A stretch of DNA of 64,000 nucleotides from Candidatus Schekmanbacteria bacterium RIFCSPLOWO2_02_FULL_38_14 (GTDB lineage Bacteria; Schekmanbacteria; GWA2-38-11). The position numbers and the translations under genes were made by a program. The stretch's first letter is position 1; every line of letters starts with the position of its first letter. Where the stretch lies: the NCBI GenBank assembly GCA_001790855.1, contig MGDH01000004.1, positions 20,237 through 84,236 on the forward strand, written 5' to 3'. Of this stretch, positions 45,065-53,892 are shown piece by piece. The notes beneath the pieces are model-generated. The model had not been told where the DNA came from and did no database searches. It saw nothing but the letters and a program-made list of their open reading frames with translations.

Positions 45065-45943
45065 CTATATCATCCTCTTTTCTCTCATCTTGAAAAACTT
45101 TATTATCGGGTGCACATAGGGGGCATCAGTTCTTATATCTATGCTGTCAAGATTTATTGCTCTAAAGAAACTTTTCCTCTGGGCAAGCTCGCTTTTCACC
45201 AAAAAATCAAATCCTTTTCTGAACATGTAATCTCCTGTATCAACTAAAATATTCTCCCCTGTTTCAGCATCTTCTATTTCCATTAAACCGACTTCCGGAA
45301 GTTCTGTTTCCTTGGGGTCGGTTACAGTTATTGCTATCAAGTCATGCTCCTTGTTTGTAATCTTAAGAGGTTTTTCATAGCCTGCAGTTAAAAAATCAGA
45401 TATTAAAAAACATATGGCTTTTCTGTTCAGAACTCTGTTCAAGAAATCAAGGGCAACCCCTATATCAGTTCCCTTATGCTTTGGAGTATAACTCAGTACC
45501 TCTCTTATTACTCTCCATACATAGCTTTTTCCTTTTTTGGGAGGGAGGAACTTTTCGACCCTGTCAGAAAAAATCAGAAGCCCGACCTTATCATTGTTCC
45601 TGATGGCAAGGCATGCAAGAACTGCAGCTATTTCAGCAGAAAGCTCATTTTTAAAACGGCTGACTGTTCCAAACCTTCCTGAATAAGATACATCAACAAG
45701 GAGCATTACAGTCAGTTCTCTTTCTTCCCTGTAAACTTTTACAAAAGGTGTCCCCATCCGGGCTGTAACATTCCAGTCAATTGACCTTATATCATCACCT
45801 GGCTGGTATTCCCTGACCTCCTCAAACTCCATCCCTCTCCCCCTGAAAGCAGACTCATATTCACCAGCCATAACTGCATTTACAAGGTGTTTTGTCCGGA
45901 TATGGATACTCTTTATTTTCTTTAGAATTTCAGAAGAAAGCAT
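45065..45943 (-). CDS. DUF58 VWA-like protein of the Bat operon
   Basis: 292 residues of the DUF58 family. GEYESAFRGRGMEFEEVREYQPGDDIRSIDWNVTAR is the family signature; LLVDVSYSGRFG is a VWA-like start with a changed MIDAS (DVSYS), followed by HKGTDIGVALDFLNRVL and a C-terminal RKSFFRAINLDSIDIRTD. It is cytoplasmic. Usual partner of MoxR ATPases, encoded 220 bases upstream. Likely a substrate or adaptor of MoxR in assembling the Bat complex (family knowledge). AGGT precedes the ATG by 6 to 7 bases. Confidence 0.9.
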   Translation of the reverse strand: MLSSEILKKIKSIHIRTKHLVNAVMAGEYESAFRGRGMEFEEVREYQPGDDIRSIDWNVTARMGTPFVKVYREERELTVMLLVDVSYSGRFGTVSRFKNELSAEIAAVLACLAIRNNDKVGLLIFSDRVEKFLPPKKGKSYVWRVIREVLSYTPKHKGTDIGVALDFLNRVLNRKAICFLISDFLTAGYEKPLKITNKEHDLIAITVTDPKETELPEVGLMEIEDAETGENILVDTGDYMFRKGFDFLVKSELAQRKSFFRAINLDSIDIRTDAPYVHPIIKFFKMREKRMI

Positions 45944-45987
45944 AAATTAACCTATAACTTATGACTCATAACTTATGACTCATAATA

Positions 45988-46162
45988 AAAAGGGTTCAAG
46001 GAGTCCAGGTGTCAAGGGTTCAAGTTAAAATCAAAGTGCCTGCCTACCGTCAGGCAGGCAAAATGACAAATTAAAATTTAAAGATTCAATTCAAAAATTT
46101 TGATATTTTATTTTTTCTTTTATTACACTTGACCCTACACCCTATGACCCTTTGACCCTCGT
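45988..46162. repeat. GGGTTCAAGG-type inverted repeat, copy 3
   Basis: Opens AAAAGGGTTCAAGGAG, contains an embedded TGCCTGCC...GGCAGGCA palindrome and AT-rich centre, and closes with CCTATGACCC and TTTGACCC. It fills the space between moxR and the DUF58 gene. Confidence 0.6.
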
Positions 46163-46163
46163 C

Positions 46164-47150
46164 CTAAGGTACGTCAATCTTCTCTAAGATTGTCCTGATT
46201 ATATCATCAGTGGTTAAATTCTCTGCCTCTGCCTCATAGGAAAGAATGATTCTGTGGCGCAGTATGTCAGGGCAGATTAGCTTCACATCCTGTGGAGTAA
46301 CATATCCTCTTCCCTGAATAAATGCATAAGCCTTTGCTGCCTGATTTAAATATATTGATGCCCTCGGAGAAGCACCGTACTGTATCAGGTTGCCGATATT
46401 CAGACCATATTGGCTCGGATTCCTTGTGGCAAAAACTATTGCCACAATATAGTCCTGAATTTTTTCATCTATGTAAACCTGTTCTATCATCTTTCTTGCC
46501 TCAAGTATTTCTGATGGCTCTATGACAGCTTCAGTCTTTATTTCTGTTAGCGATGAAACCCTTTTCATAATCTCTTTCTCTTCAGCCTTATTCGGGTAAC
46601 TCACCCTTAGTTTCAGCATAAAGCGGTCAACCTGTGCCTCTGGAAGAGGGTATGTTCCTTCCTGCTCTATCGGGTTCTGCGTAGCCATTACAAGAAAAGG
46701 CTCTTCAAGCTTAAAAGTCTGCTCCGCCAGAGTAACCTGTCTCTCCTGCATTGCCTCAAGAAGCGCAGACTGTACCTTTGCAGGAGCCCTGTTTATTTCA
46801 TCAGCCAGGATTATATTGCTGAAAATAGGTCCCTTTTTTATTGTAAAGATTCCATCCTTTGGAAGGTAAATCTGTGTTCCAAGAAGGTCAGCAGGCAGGA
46901 GGTCTGGCGTGAACTGGATTCTCTGAAACTTGGTGTTGATTGCCTTGGCAAGTGTTTTTACTGCTGTTGTCTTTGCAAGGCCCGGAACCCCTTCTACCAG
47001 TATATGCCCGTTTGAAAGAATCCCGAGCAAAAGCCTTTCAATCAAATACTGCTGTCCCACAATCACCCTGCTTATTTCAGAAATTAATTTTGCAATAAAC
47101 CTGCTCTTTTCTTTGACCTTTTCGGTAATCTCAGGAATAGTAAGTGCCAT
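46164..47150 (-). CDS. MoxR-family AAA+ ATPase
   Basis: 328-residue AAA+ chaperone-like ATPase at the head of the Bat operon. Walker A is in LVEGVPGLAKTTAVK, Walker B in NIILADEINRAPAKVQSALLEAMQE, sensor 1 in VMATQNPIEQEGTYPLPEAQVDRFM, and the lid GASPRASIYLNQAAKA is the MoxR signature. ATG 47150 is used because GGAGG lies 5 bases upstream; an in-frame TTG at 47162 precedes that site. MoxR proteins activate or assemble VWA-containing partners; here DUF58, BatA and BatB follow. Confidence 0.93.
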   Translation of the reverse strand: MALTIPEITEKVKEKSRFIAKLISEISRVIVGQQYLIERLLLGILSNGHILVEGVPGLAKTTAVKTLAKAINTKFQRIQFTPDLLPADLLGTQIYLPKDGIFTIKKGPIFSNIILADEINRAPAKVQSALLEAMQERQVTLAEQTFKLEEPFLVMATQNPIEQEGTYPLPEAQVDRFMLKLRVSYPNKAEEKEIMKRVSSLTEIKTEAVIEPSEILEARKMIEQVYIDEKIQDYIVAIVFATRNPSQYGLNIGNLIQYGASPRASIYLNQAAKAYAFIQGRGYVTPQDVKLICPDILRHRIILSYEAEAENLTTDDIIRTILEKIDVP

Positions 47151-47162
47151 AATACCCTCCAA

Positions 47163-47714
47163 TGATTCTGTTTATATGCGCTGCTGTAACATCTGCTGAA
47201 ATTTTGATTTTCAGCAGGCACAGGCTCTGCCTTTACCAATCTGTTTTGAAACAAAAATAATTTTATAATTTTAAATATCAAAACATAGATGTCAAATCAA
47301 TGTTAAAATTATTCATGGTAGGGAAGAACAAAGAATTAACCAATTTTACACCCAAAAAACATTATTATGGTGAGACAGGGTTTTCAAAAAAACGTTCCTT
47401 TCTCACAAATTAACCCTTCAAGGGAGATTGAAAAACCCATTTATATTTATCTGTTTTACAAATCCAAATTATCTGTCTAATGAGATTTTCTGTGGAATAA
47501 CTCTGCTGGCTGGATGAGGTTAAAATCTGTTTGATGGGCAAAATGGCATAAATTTACCCCACTTTACTACTCACTATATATTTGTTAAATTACTATAAAT
47601 TCTTGACTTTAAAACAGATAAGTTTTATTAAATAAAAAAAATAATTTTCATTGATGGGATTGTAGGGTAGGTTCGTCTACTGTCAGGATATATAGAAAGT
47701 GAGGTAAAATAAAT
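47163..47714. other. AT-rich divergent intergenic region
   Basis: About 550 bases between moxR and the rubrerythrin-like gene, on opposite strands. It holds no open frame with a ribosome site, no member of the repeat families, and no consensus promoter I trust. AGTGAGG precedes ATG 47715 and marks the translation start. Confidence 0.55.
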
Positions 47715-48203
47715 ATGCCGGTAAAAGATGAGAAAAAAATAACAGAAGCCTTAATAATTGCAATGAAGAATGAACTCAGAGTCATAGAACTTTACTCCAA
47801 TTGCGCAAAAAGAGAACTTGCCGAGGATAGCAAAAAGAATCTCAAGGTTTTAATAAAAGATGAAGAAAGGCACATGCATCTTCTGAAAGAAGCCTTTGAA
47901 AAAACTCTCGACAAGAAACTTGATACCTCAAAACTCAAGAATGTCTCTTTGAAAACAGTAAAAGTAATCAAGGATGACCCCTCATATCTTCATATTGTTG
48001 ACATAGCCATCGGATACGAGAAAACAGAAAAAGAACATTTTGAAAAATCCGAGGCAGCGCTTAATATTAAAGAGCTTAAAGACCTTTTTAAATCCCTCAT
48101 AATAGATGAGCAGAATCACCTTGACATTTTAGAAAAGGAACGCAAATCAATCCTTGGACAACCATTTGATGAGTATGAACTTGATTTCTATGTTAGAGAA
48201 TAA
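47715..48203 (+). CDS. Rubrerythrin-like ferritin-fold diiron protein
   Basis: 162 residues forming a four-helix ferritin-like domain. Iron ligands appear in the expected pattern: KNELRVIELY (Glu), DEERHMHLLKEAF (Glu and His), YEKTEKEHFEKS (Glu) and DEQNHLDILEKE (Glu and His). There is no C-terminal rubredoxin domain, so it is the short erythrin type. Such proteins reduce peroxide or store iron; location beside the Bat genes fits oxidative stress defence. GAGG precedes the ATG by about 8 bases. Followed 9 bases later by the QueG-like gene. Confidence 0.82.
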   Translation: MPVKDEKKITEALIIAMKNELRVIELYSNCAKRELAEDSKKNLKVLIKDEERHMHLLKEAFEKTLDKKLDTSKLKNVSLKTVKVIKDDPSYLHIVDIAIGYEKTEKEHFEKSEAALNIKELKDLFKSLIIDEQNHLDILEKERKSILGQPFDEYELDFYVRE

Positions 48204-48212
48204 GGATAAATC

Positions 48213-49328
48213 ATGCTTACAAAAGAAAAGGTAAAAAGCTTCATTCAGGAAAACTGCAACCCCTCTCTCACAGGAATCTCAAGCGCTTCACCTTTCAGCA
48301 GTGCTGACAAAGAACGCTTCAGGAATTGCATGAGAGCCCTTAAAGAAGGAAATCCGATCCACTCCAATGAAGAGCTTTTCAACTGCACTGATTTTATGGA
48401 AGACGCAAAGGCAGTAATTGTACTTGCAACTAATTCCTATTTTGGGGAAATAGCTCCAAGAGCTAATGAGAAAATAAATCCTGTTGGAGAGATAGGCGAT
48501 TTTTATATGAATGATAATATTATTAACTCCGGAATGGAAAAATCCGGCAAGATAGTAAATTTCCTGAAAAGCAACGGATTTGAAGCAGAAGTGCCTTTTG
48601 TCGGATTTTCCCAGAAAGCTAAAGCAGCAGAGGCAGGAATAGGAAAGATAGGGAAGAATACCCTTGTAATAAATGAAAAATACGGGTCATGGCTTACACT
48701 TTCAACTATAATCACAAATGCCCCTCTTGAGCCTGACAGTCCTGCAAAAGATGACTGCGGTAAATGCAACATCTGCGTTGAAGCCTGCCCGACAGACGCC
48801 CTGTCAAAACCCTATAACCTGAATGTTGGCAAATGCATAACCTATTTTCTATGCCATCTGAAAACAGAGATTCCAAGGCAGTACAGGGAAGCAATTGGTG
48901 TCAATATAGGCAACTGCACAATCTGCAGCGATGTATGTCCCTATAACAAACAAGACCTCGCAATTAACAAAAAAGACAAAATGCCTGATGAGGTAATCTA
49001 TCCTGAGTTGATTCCTTCTTTAAATATAACTGAAGAAAAGTATCAGGAAAAATACGGAGTAAAATTTTTTGATTTCATAATGGGAGGCAGAAGATATTTC
49101 AGAAGAAATGTCGCTGTTGCCCTTGGAAACTCAAAATGCGAAAAAGCTGTTCCGGAACTTTTGAAAGCCCTTGTGGACGAAGATAAACTTGTCCGCTCAC
49201 ATACCGCCTGGGCTTTAGGGAAAATCAGCGGAGAAAAGACTAAGAAGGGGCTTGAAAAGGCTCTTTTGCTGGAAACAAACCAGAGTGTAAAAGAAGAAAT
49301 AGAATCAGCTCTTAAATCAAATTATTAG
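48213..49328 (+). CDS. QueG-like epoxyqueuosine reductase-type Fe-S protein
   Basis: 371 residues. The N-terminal cobalamin-binding-type domain has AKAVIVLATNSYFG and AAEAGIGKIGKNTLVINEKYGSWLTLSTIITNAPL, then two [4Fe-4S] sites (CGKCNICVEACP and CTICSDVCP), then C-terminal HEAT-type repeats (VPELLKALVDEDKLVRSHTAWALGKI). This is the order of QueG, which reduces epoxyqueuosine in tRNA with cobalamin. Several spots differ from canonical QueG (VNIGNCTICSDVCPYN for GxDxCQxVCPWN), so a QueG-related reductase of other substrate is possible. Its 3' end overlaps the convergent phosphatase gene by 12 bases. Confidence 0.78.
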   Translation: MLTKEKVKSFIQENCNPSLTGISSASPFSSADKERFRNCMRALKEGNPIHSNEELFNCTDFMEDAKAVIVLATNSYFGEIAPRANEKINPVGEIGDFYMNDNIINSGMEKSGKIVNFLKSNGFEAEVPFVGFSQKAKAAEAGIGKIGKNTLVINEKYGSWLTLSTIITNAPLEPDSPAKDDCGKCNICVEACPTDALSKPYNLNVGKCITYFLCHLKTEIPRQYREAIGVNIGNCTICSDVCPYNKQDLAINKKDKMPDEVIYPELIPSLNITEEKYQEKYGVKFFDFIMGGRRYFRRNVAVALGNSKCEKAVPELLKALVDEDKLVRSHTAWALGKISGEKTKKGLEKALLLETNQSVKEEIESALKSNY

Positions 49329-49961
49329 ATTCTTCAAATCTCTTAAATCGTTTATAACAAAATCAGGATTGGCTTTTTCAATATCTTCCTTTTTACAAAA
49401 CCCATAAGTGACGCCGCAGGTAAAAACCCCTGCAGACTTTCCTGCCTCAATGTCAATCGGATTGTCACCAATCATCAGAGTCTTTGACTGATTGATATTT
49501 AATCTCGCAAGAACATTCAGAATCGGTTCAGGAGACGGCTTCCTCTGCAATGTATCCTCAGGTCCAAGAACCACATCAAAATAATCTTCTGCCCCAAGCC
49601 CTTTAAGAATGGCAACAGAAAATTCCCTGTTCTTGTTTGAAATTACTGCCTTCTTCTTTGGACTGAAGAACTGAAGGGTTTCTCTCACTCCAGGATATAA
49701 AACTGTGTTATCAAGAAGGTGTTTCTCATGGTGTTCCCTGAAGAAATCAATCATCTCTGGTGCTCTGCTGTCTTTATCTGAACCAAGCACATCTTCCATC
49801 AGTTTCTTTATCCCTGAGCCAATGTAGCTTTTTACCTTTTCTTCATCAAGCCTTTCAAGCCCAAGCCTTTCAATGGTAAAATTCAAAGAGATGGCAATAT
49901 CTTTTAAAGAATTTATCAAAGTTCCATCAAGGTCAAAAATTATGAGGTCAATCTGTTTCAT
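49317..49961 (-). CDS. HAD-family phosphatase, phosphoglycolate phosphatase type
   Basis: 214-residue HAD hydrolase. Motif I is FDLDGTLINS with the nucleophile and acid Asp, motif II AVISNKNREF (Ser), motif III the Lys in LQRKPSPEP and motif IV MIGDNPIDIEAGKSAG. The helical cap between residues about 18 and 85 is of the Gph/PGP class. It probably dephosphorylates 2-phosphoglycolate or a similar small phosphate; a pyrophosphatase (PpaX) is an alternative. Ends in a 12-base convergent overlap with the QueG-like gene. Confidence 0.87.
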   Translation of the reverse strand: MKQIDLIIFDLDGTLINSLKDIAISLNFTIERLGLERLDEEKVKSYIGSGIKKLMEDVLGSDKDSRAPEMIDFFREHHEKHLLDNTVLYPGVRETLQFFSPKKKAVISNKNREFSVAILKGLGAEDYFDVVLGPEDTLQRKPSPEPILNVLARLNINQSKTLMIGDNPIDIEAGKSAGVFTCGVTYGFCKKEDIEKANPDFVINDLRDLKNLII

Positions 49962-50335
49962 GCTATAGCTCTCAGCTTTCAGTATTATTAACTATGTCGC
50001 AATGTCATTGCAACTGTCTCATAATCCTCGCCCGTCCTTGCGAGGAGCGATAGCGACGAAGCAATCCAGACGAAATTACCACAAACCGATAAATCGGCTC
50101 TCGTAATAACCCTTTGGGTCAGATTGCAGGACTAAAGCCCTTCGCAATGGCAGGCGAGGGACCTGCTTGCAATGACGAAAACACGAGTTTTTTGACAATC
50201 TGTAAAAACCTGTTTCTACAGTTTTTAAAAAAGTTTTTTTGCTTTAACATTAAAACAAGGGATTTAAAATTTCCAAGGGAAAATTATCTTAACTGCAGAA
50301 TTGTAATAGGAAAGAAACAATATTAACAACCTCTG
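49962..50335. other. Intergenic region with a diverged TCATTGCGAG repeat
   Basis: Non-coding. 50003-50177 is a composite repeat with AATGTCATTGC, CGAGGAGCGATAGCGACGAAG and TTGCAATGACG elements plus a CTCTCAGCTTTCAG fragment. The rest, 50178-50335, is AT-rich with nothing recognised. Confidence 0.55.
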
Positions 50336-50524
50336 CTAAGTCTTAATCAATCCTTTTCTAATCTTTTCACGAAATACCTTCTCTCTTTTATTCAGCACTT
50401 TAGAGGAAAGAATGTTAATTTCTTCTAACCAGTTGAGCTTCCATTCAGCAGAAGAATCCCTGAATTTTCGCAATACCTCAATCGGATAGATATAAGCAGG
50501 ATGCTTTTTAGTTTTTCGCGGCAT
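50336..50524 (-). CDS. Small basic hypothetical protein of a remnant cassette
   Basis: 62 residues, MPRKTKKHPAYIYPIEVLRK at the start and then RDSSAEWKLNWLEEIN and NKREKVFREKIRKG: mostly helical and Lys-rich, of no family I can name. ATG 50524 is taken since it lies 4 bases after the stop of the fragment upstream (translational coupling); an ATG at 50563 would overlap that frame. Its partner is a nucleotidyltransferase-like tail, so the pair may be what is left of a two-gene cassette, perhaps toxin-antitoxin-like. Whether it is still functional is unclear. Confidence 0.5.
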   Translation of the reverse strand: MPRKTKKHPAYIYPIEVLRKFRDSSAEWKLNWLEEINILSSKVLNKREKVFREKIRKGLIKT

Positions 50525-50528
50525 ATTT

Positions 50529-50663
50529 TTACTCTTCTTTTTGCAATATTTTAAGCATTGCAATATCAGACAAATCTTTATCCCGTCCAGCCTTCTTTTT
50601 CATCTTAATAATGTCATTAATAGACACTAAATGAATAACAAAATCCCCTGCACAACAATAATT
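50529..50663 (-). pseudogene. C-terminal fragment of a nucleotidyltransferase-like protein
   Basis: A 44-residue frame ending at 50529 reads HLVSINDIIKMKKKAGRDKD then LSDIAMLKIL. The pattern (I/L)xxLIxMKxxAGRxKDLxDIxxLxxI closes many stand-alone nucleotidyltransferases of the MNT/DUF6036 kind. A stop at 50664-50666 precedes it and no start is available, so the N-terminal part is gone. Confidence 0.5.
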
Positions 50664-50707
50664 CTATTTTAGCAGAACATCTTGGAAAATATCAGGCTGG
50701 AATTTTC

Positions 50708-51040
50708 TTAATGAACTAACAGTGTTGCCTTAGAAGCCCCTCCCCCAATCAGCGAGCCAAAGGAAATCGAGTCGCCGTCTTTAAGGACAGTATTTAATTT
50801 CTGGGGATAGTTGGCTTCATAGTCAACAGGATGGTTATTAAGATAAACATTTGCTCTTGTAACTTTCCCCTGCATTGAATCCATTGTCAGGATTGCCCGC
50901 TTCTGGAACATGTAGCCGTATTTATTAATAAGAAAGGTAATAGCATCATTTACGGTTGAACCGTCTTTTATCTCTATTTCCTCTTCAACTTTTTTTGTAA
51001 CATCAAGAGTCAGGTTGTAGTATCTTACCTTTATTTTCAT
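50708..51040 (-). CDS. MoaD/ThiS-like ubiquitin-fold protein
   Basis: 110 residues of the beta-grasp sulfur-carrier fold: MKIKVRYYNLTLDVTK at the start, IKDGSTVNDAITFLINKYG in the middle and LKDGDSISFGSLIGGG near the end. In MoaD and ThiS the protein ends at Gly-Gly; here GGG is followed by ASKATLLVH, so processing or a different role must be assumed. It lies about 200 bases after the AOR gene on the same strand, and such proteins often accompany AOR genes, probably for the tungstopterin cofactor. Confidence 0.8.
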   Translation of the reverse strand: MKIKVRYYNLTLDVTKKVEEEIEIKDGSTVNDAITFLINKYGYMFQKRAILTMDSMQGKVTRANVYLNNHPVDYEANYPQKLNTVLKDGDSISFGSLIGGGASKATLLVH

Positions 51041-51072
51041 AACATTTATTTCTTAGAATTAGTTTCTGTAAG

Positions 51073-51176
51073 TATTATAGGATTCAAGGAGCAAGGGGTC
51101 AAGTAAAAATCAAATCCCCCTTTTCCCCCTTTTCTAAAGGGGGGTTGGGGGAATTTTTAACTCTCGAATCCTCAGT
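51073..51176. repeat. Repeat cluster between AOR and MoaD-like genes
   Basis: A diverged GGATTCAAGGAGCAAGGGG unit, then AATCCCCCTTTTCCCCC, AAAGGGGGGTTGGGGG and TCTCGAATCCTC. It combines the CAAGG and CCCCC repeat types seen elsewhere. Confidence 0.55.
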
Positions 51177-51245
51177 AGTCACCAACAACCTGCCTGCACC
51201 TCATGATTTAAGAAGCAGGCAGATGTCGGCAATTTCAAAAAGTTG

Positions 51246-53201
51246 TTATTCTTTATCTTTCTTCTTAGCCTTTTTCGCTTTTTCCCTTGCAATATATTTT
51301 TCCCTGTACGGTTTCAGTTCATCCGCAACATATTCAAGCCCCAATTCCCTCAGGCGTTTGTCTCCGGGAAAACCGGTCTCAGGTTCATACTGTCTGAGCT
51401 TGTAATATTCAGGCAGCATATCATCAATTGGCAGAACTTTTCCTGAACTTGCAGTCGGGTTCTCTGGCATCGGCTCGTGTGTGAACCTTCTTGGAACCAC
51501 ATCATCGTTCTTGCCGCTTAACTGTCTTGACCAGTAAGCCCTTTCAAGGTTGTAGATTCTTTCTCCAATTAACAGAACCTCTTCCTCTGTAAAGTCAAGC
51601 CCTGTAACATAATTCAGCATTGGAACCAGATGCTCATTTCTGCATCCGTATGACCAGTGGGTGTTGAAACAGCAGACCTGCAGGCAATCAACAAATGCCT
51701 TGTGATGCTCTTCCCACCAGACCATCTTTGGTTTTCCTGCTGTTGTCAGAGGTTTTGAACATTCCTCAGTTCCTACAATTTTTTCATTCAGCCCTGGATA
51801 TAGATATCCGGAAAGTTCAAGGCAGCACAGTGACCTCAAGTGGTCACAGCCTCCGCGTGTTCCCATTGCAAAGCTTAAACCATAGCCAAAACCCAAACCT
51901 CTTGGGTCGTCACCGGGCAGAGACATACCTCTTGTTGAAACAAGGCAGTCTTCGCCAACACCGAGTTTTTTAGCAGCAATTGTCGGTCCCTCTGCAAGGA
52001 TATCTCCAAATCCTTCCCTGTAGGTCATCATTCTGAGGAGTTTGTCAACAATCTCTGCATCTCCCCAGTTAAGCTCAAGCCCTCCAGTATCCTTTGCAGT
52101 CAGGTAACCCTTTTCCCAACATTCCATTGCCCAGCTTATTGAAGCTCCTGCCTCGATGGCATCCATTCCAAAATTATTTGTAAGGACTGCCCCGTGCAGG
52201 CATTCGTTGGAATCAATTATTCCGACCCTTGGTCCTGTTGGCACACAGGCTTCATACTCAGGCCCGCCTGTGTATTCACCGGCATATTTTCCATCCCTGA
52301 TTTCGCTGTGTATTCCGCACACAATCGCGCAGGAAAAACATCCCTCTTTGCCTTTCAGATGCTTTTTTGTCCATACTTCTCCGGAGATGTTTCTTGCATC
52401 AGGGTGGTAACCGTATTTCAGGTTCTTCCATGGAAACCACCCCATTTCATAGTTACATGGCATAATGAGAACCAAGCTTCCATAGGCATACAAACCCTGT
52501 GCCATCGGGTCATTTCTCATGGTCTTACGCCATTCGCTTGTTATTTCATAAAACTTTTCAGGATTGGCAATTTTTACCCCGCCTGTTCCCCTCACAGCAA
52601 TCGCTTTTATGTTCTTTGAGCCGATTACTGCACCGTGTCCTGTTCTTCCTGCTGCCCTGTAGCAGTCATTGAAGGTACAGGCAAAGCGGACAAGATTTTC
52701 TCCTGCAGGACCAATGGTAACAATATGGATATCCTTATCCCCCAGCTCTTCCTTGATTATCCTGTCAGCATCCCTTGGGTATTTTCCCCATATATGGGCT
52801 CCATCCCTTATCTCAATCTTGTCATCATCAATCCAGATGTATGATGGTTTTGGCGCTTTCCCTTTAAGAATTATCTGTTCATAGCCTGCAAATTTCAGCT
52901 CTGCTCCCCAATGGCCACCCATGTTGGAGTCACCAAAACCGCCTGTTAAAGGAGATTTTGCAGTAACAGTAACCCTTCCCGTTGAAGGTCCGAATGTTCC
53001 AGACATTGGACCAACGCCAAGGCACACTACGTTGTCAGGAGAAAACGGGTCCACATCAGGACCAACCTCGTTATAAAGAACTTCTGAGTTGTATCCCCTT
53101 CCGCCAAGCCATTTACGCCGGTATTCATAGGGAGTCTCTTCAATCTCCCATTTACCCTTAGTAAGGTCAAACCGGATTCTTTTTCCTCTCCATCCGTACA
53201 T
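51246..53201 (-). CDS. aor: Tungsten-type aldehyde:ferredoxin oxidoreductase
   Basis: 651 residues of the AOR family, which oxidises aldehydes to acids, or the reverse, with a tungsto-bispterin and one [4Fe-4S] cluster. Domain 1 starts MYGWRGKRIRFDLTKG and carries GPMSGTFGPSTGRVTVTAKS; Cys288, 291 and 295 (CFSCAIVC) and the later VCCFNTHW supply the cluster ligands; GRTGHGAVIGSKNIKAIAVRG and LPGDDPRGLG contact pterin. A Lys-rich tail ends it. AAAGGAG precedes ATG 53201. The next gene upstream is its ferredoxin, only 1 base away. The benzoyl-CoA reductase BamB is more distant. Confidence 0.92.
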   Translation of the reverse strand: MYGWRGKRIRFDLTKGKWEIEETPYEYRRKWLGGRGYNSEVLYNEVGPDVDPFSPDNVVCLGVGPMSGTFGPSTGRVTVTAKSPLTGGFGDSNMGGHWGAELKFAGYEQIILKGKAPKPSYIWIDDDKIEIRDGAHIWGKYPRDADRIIKEELGDKDIHIVTIGPAGENLVRFACTFNDCYRAAGRTGHGAVIGSKNIKAIAVRGTGGVKIANPEKFYEITSEWRKTMRNDPMAQGLYAYGSLVLIMPCNYEMGWFPWKNLKYGYHPDARNISGEVWTKKHLKGKEGCFSCAIVCGIHSEIRDGKYAGEYTGGPEYEACVPTGPRVGIIDSNECLHGAVLTNNFGMDAIEAGASISWAMECWEKGYLTAKDTGGLELNWGDAEIVDKLLRMMTYREGFGDILAEGPTIAAKKLGVGEDCLVSTRGMSLPGDDPRGLGFGYGLSFAMGTRGGCDHLRSLCCLELSGYLYPGLNEKIVGTEECSKPLTTAGKPKMVWWEEHHKAFVDCLQVCCFNTHWSYGCRNEHLVPMLNYVTGLDFTEEEVLLIGERIYNLERAYWSRQLSGKNDDVVPRRFTHEPMPENPTASSGKVLPIDDMLPEYYKLRQYEPETGFPGDKRLRELGLEYVADELKPYREKYIAREKAKKAKKKDKE

Positions 53202-53202
53202 A

Positions 53203-53688
53203 TTATGCTTCTCCTTTCAGTTTAGATATCACATCATCTGCAAGTGCTCTTCTGCGATGACGGATTGTTAATTCAGCCGGTGCATATTCCAGACAGTTTG
53301 TCGGGCAGTGAAGAACGCACTGCGGGTCGCCGTTACACACATTGCATTTAAAGGCTTTGCCTGTCTTGTAACTGATTCCCGCGGCTCCAAAAGGACAGGC
53401 CCTTACACAAGCCCTGCATCCTACGCATTTCTCTTCAATAATAACCCCTGTACCTGTATTTGGGTCTATCTGGTTTGCTCCTGTGGGGCAGACTTCAACA
53501 CAAACTGCTTTTGTGCATAAAGCACACCCGACAGGAAAACTATCGCCTTCTGCCTCATTTCTCACGACTCTGATTCTGGAGAGGGACGGACTGCACTCCT
53601 TCTCGTTATAAAGAGCGCAAGCCATTTCACATACTCTGCACCCGCAACATTTGTCCGCATTGATCATTATAACTTTTTGCTGACTCAT
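53203..53688 (-). CDS. Four-cluster ferredoxin, AOR electron-transfer subunit
   Basis: 161 residues with Cys groups for up to four [4Fe-4S] clusters: CCGCRVCEMAC, CALCTKAVCVEVCP, CVGCRACVRACP and CNVCNGDPQCVLHCP. The arrangement is that of the DMSO-reductase electron-transfer subunit family (HycB/DmsB type) and of AorA-like subunits. It is translated just before the AOR gene with a 1-base gap and should carry electrons from AOR to an acceptor. Start ATG 53688 has GGGGGAAG before it. The truncated ferredoxin at 35.7 kb is its decayed relative. Confidence 0.9.
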   Translation of the reverse strand: MSQQKVIMINADKCCGCRVCEMACALYNEKECSPSLSRIRVVRNEAEGDSFPVGCALCTKAVCVEVCPTGANQIDPNTGTGVIIEEKCVGCRACVRACPFGAAGISYKTGKAFKCNVCNGDPQCVLHCPTNCLEYAPAELTIRHRRRALADDVISKLKGEA

Positions 53689-53892
53689 ACTTCCCCCTTT
53701 ATAAGATTAACCTTGTTTAAAACCACAAAACATTTTGATAATCTTTCAGGGACTCACCTCCTTCCAGTTATTTTTTTTAATCTTTCTCCTTTCCTGACGG
53801 GAGGCATTCTGATTTCTCAGAATACCCTAATAGCGACCATTCCCCATATCTTTTATTTCAAGATTTAGGCGAAATGGTTCGGAGACAGAAAT

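Noticed and set aside
51246-53201. Class II benzoyl-CoA reductase BamB
   Set aside because: The N-terminus and pterin motifs follow general AOR, and neither BamC-type partners in the usual order nor ring-cleavage genes were recognised.
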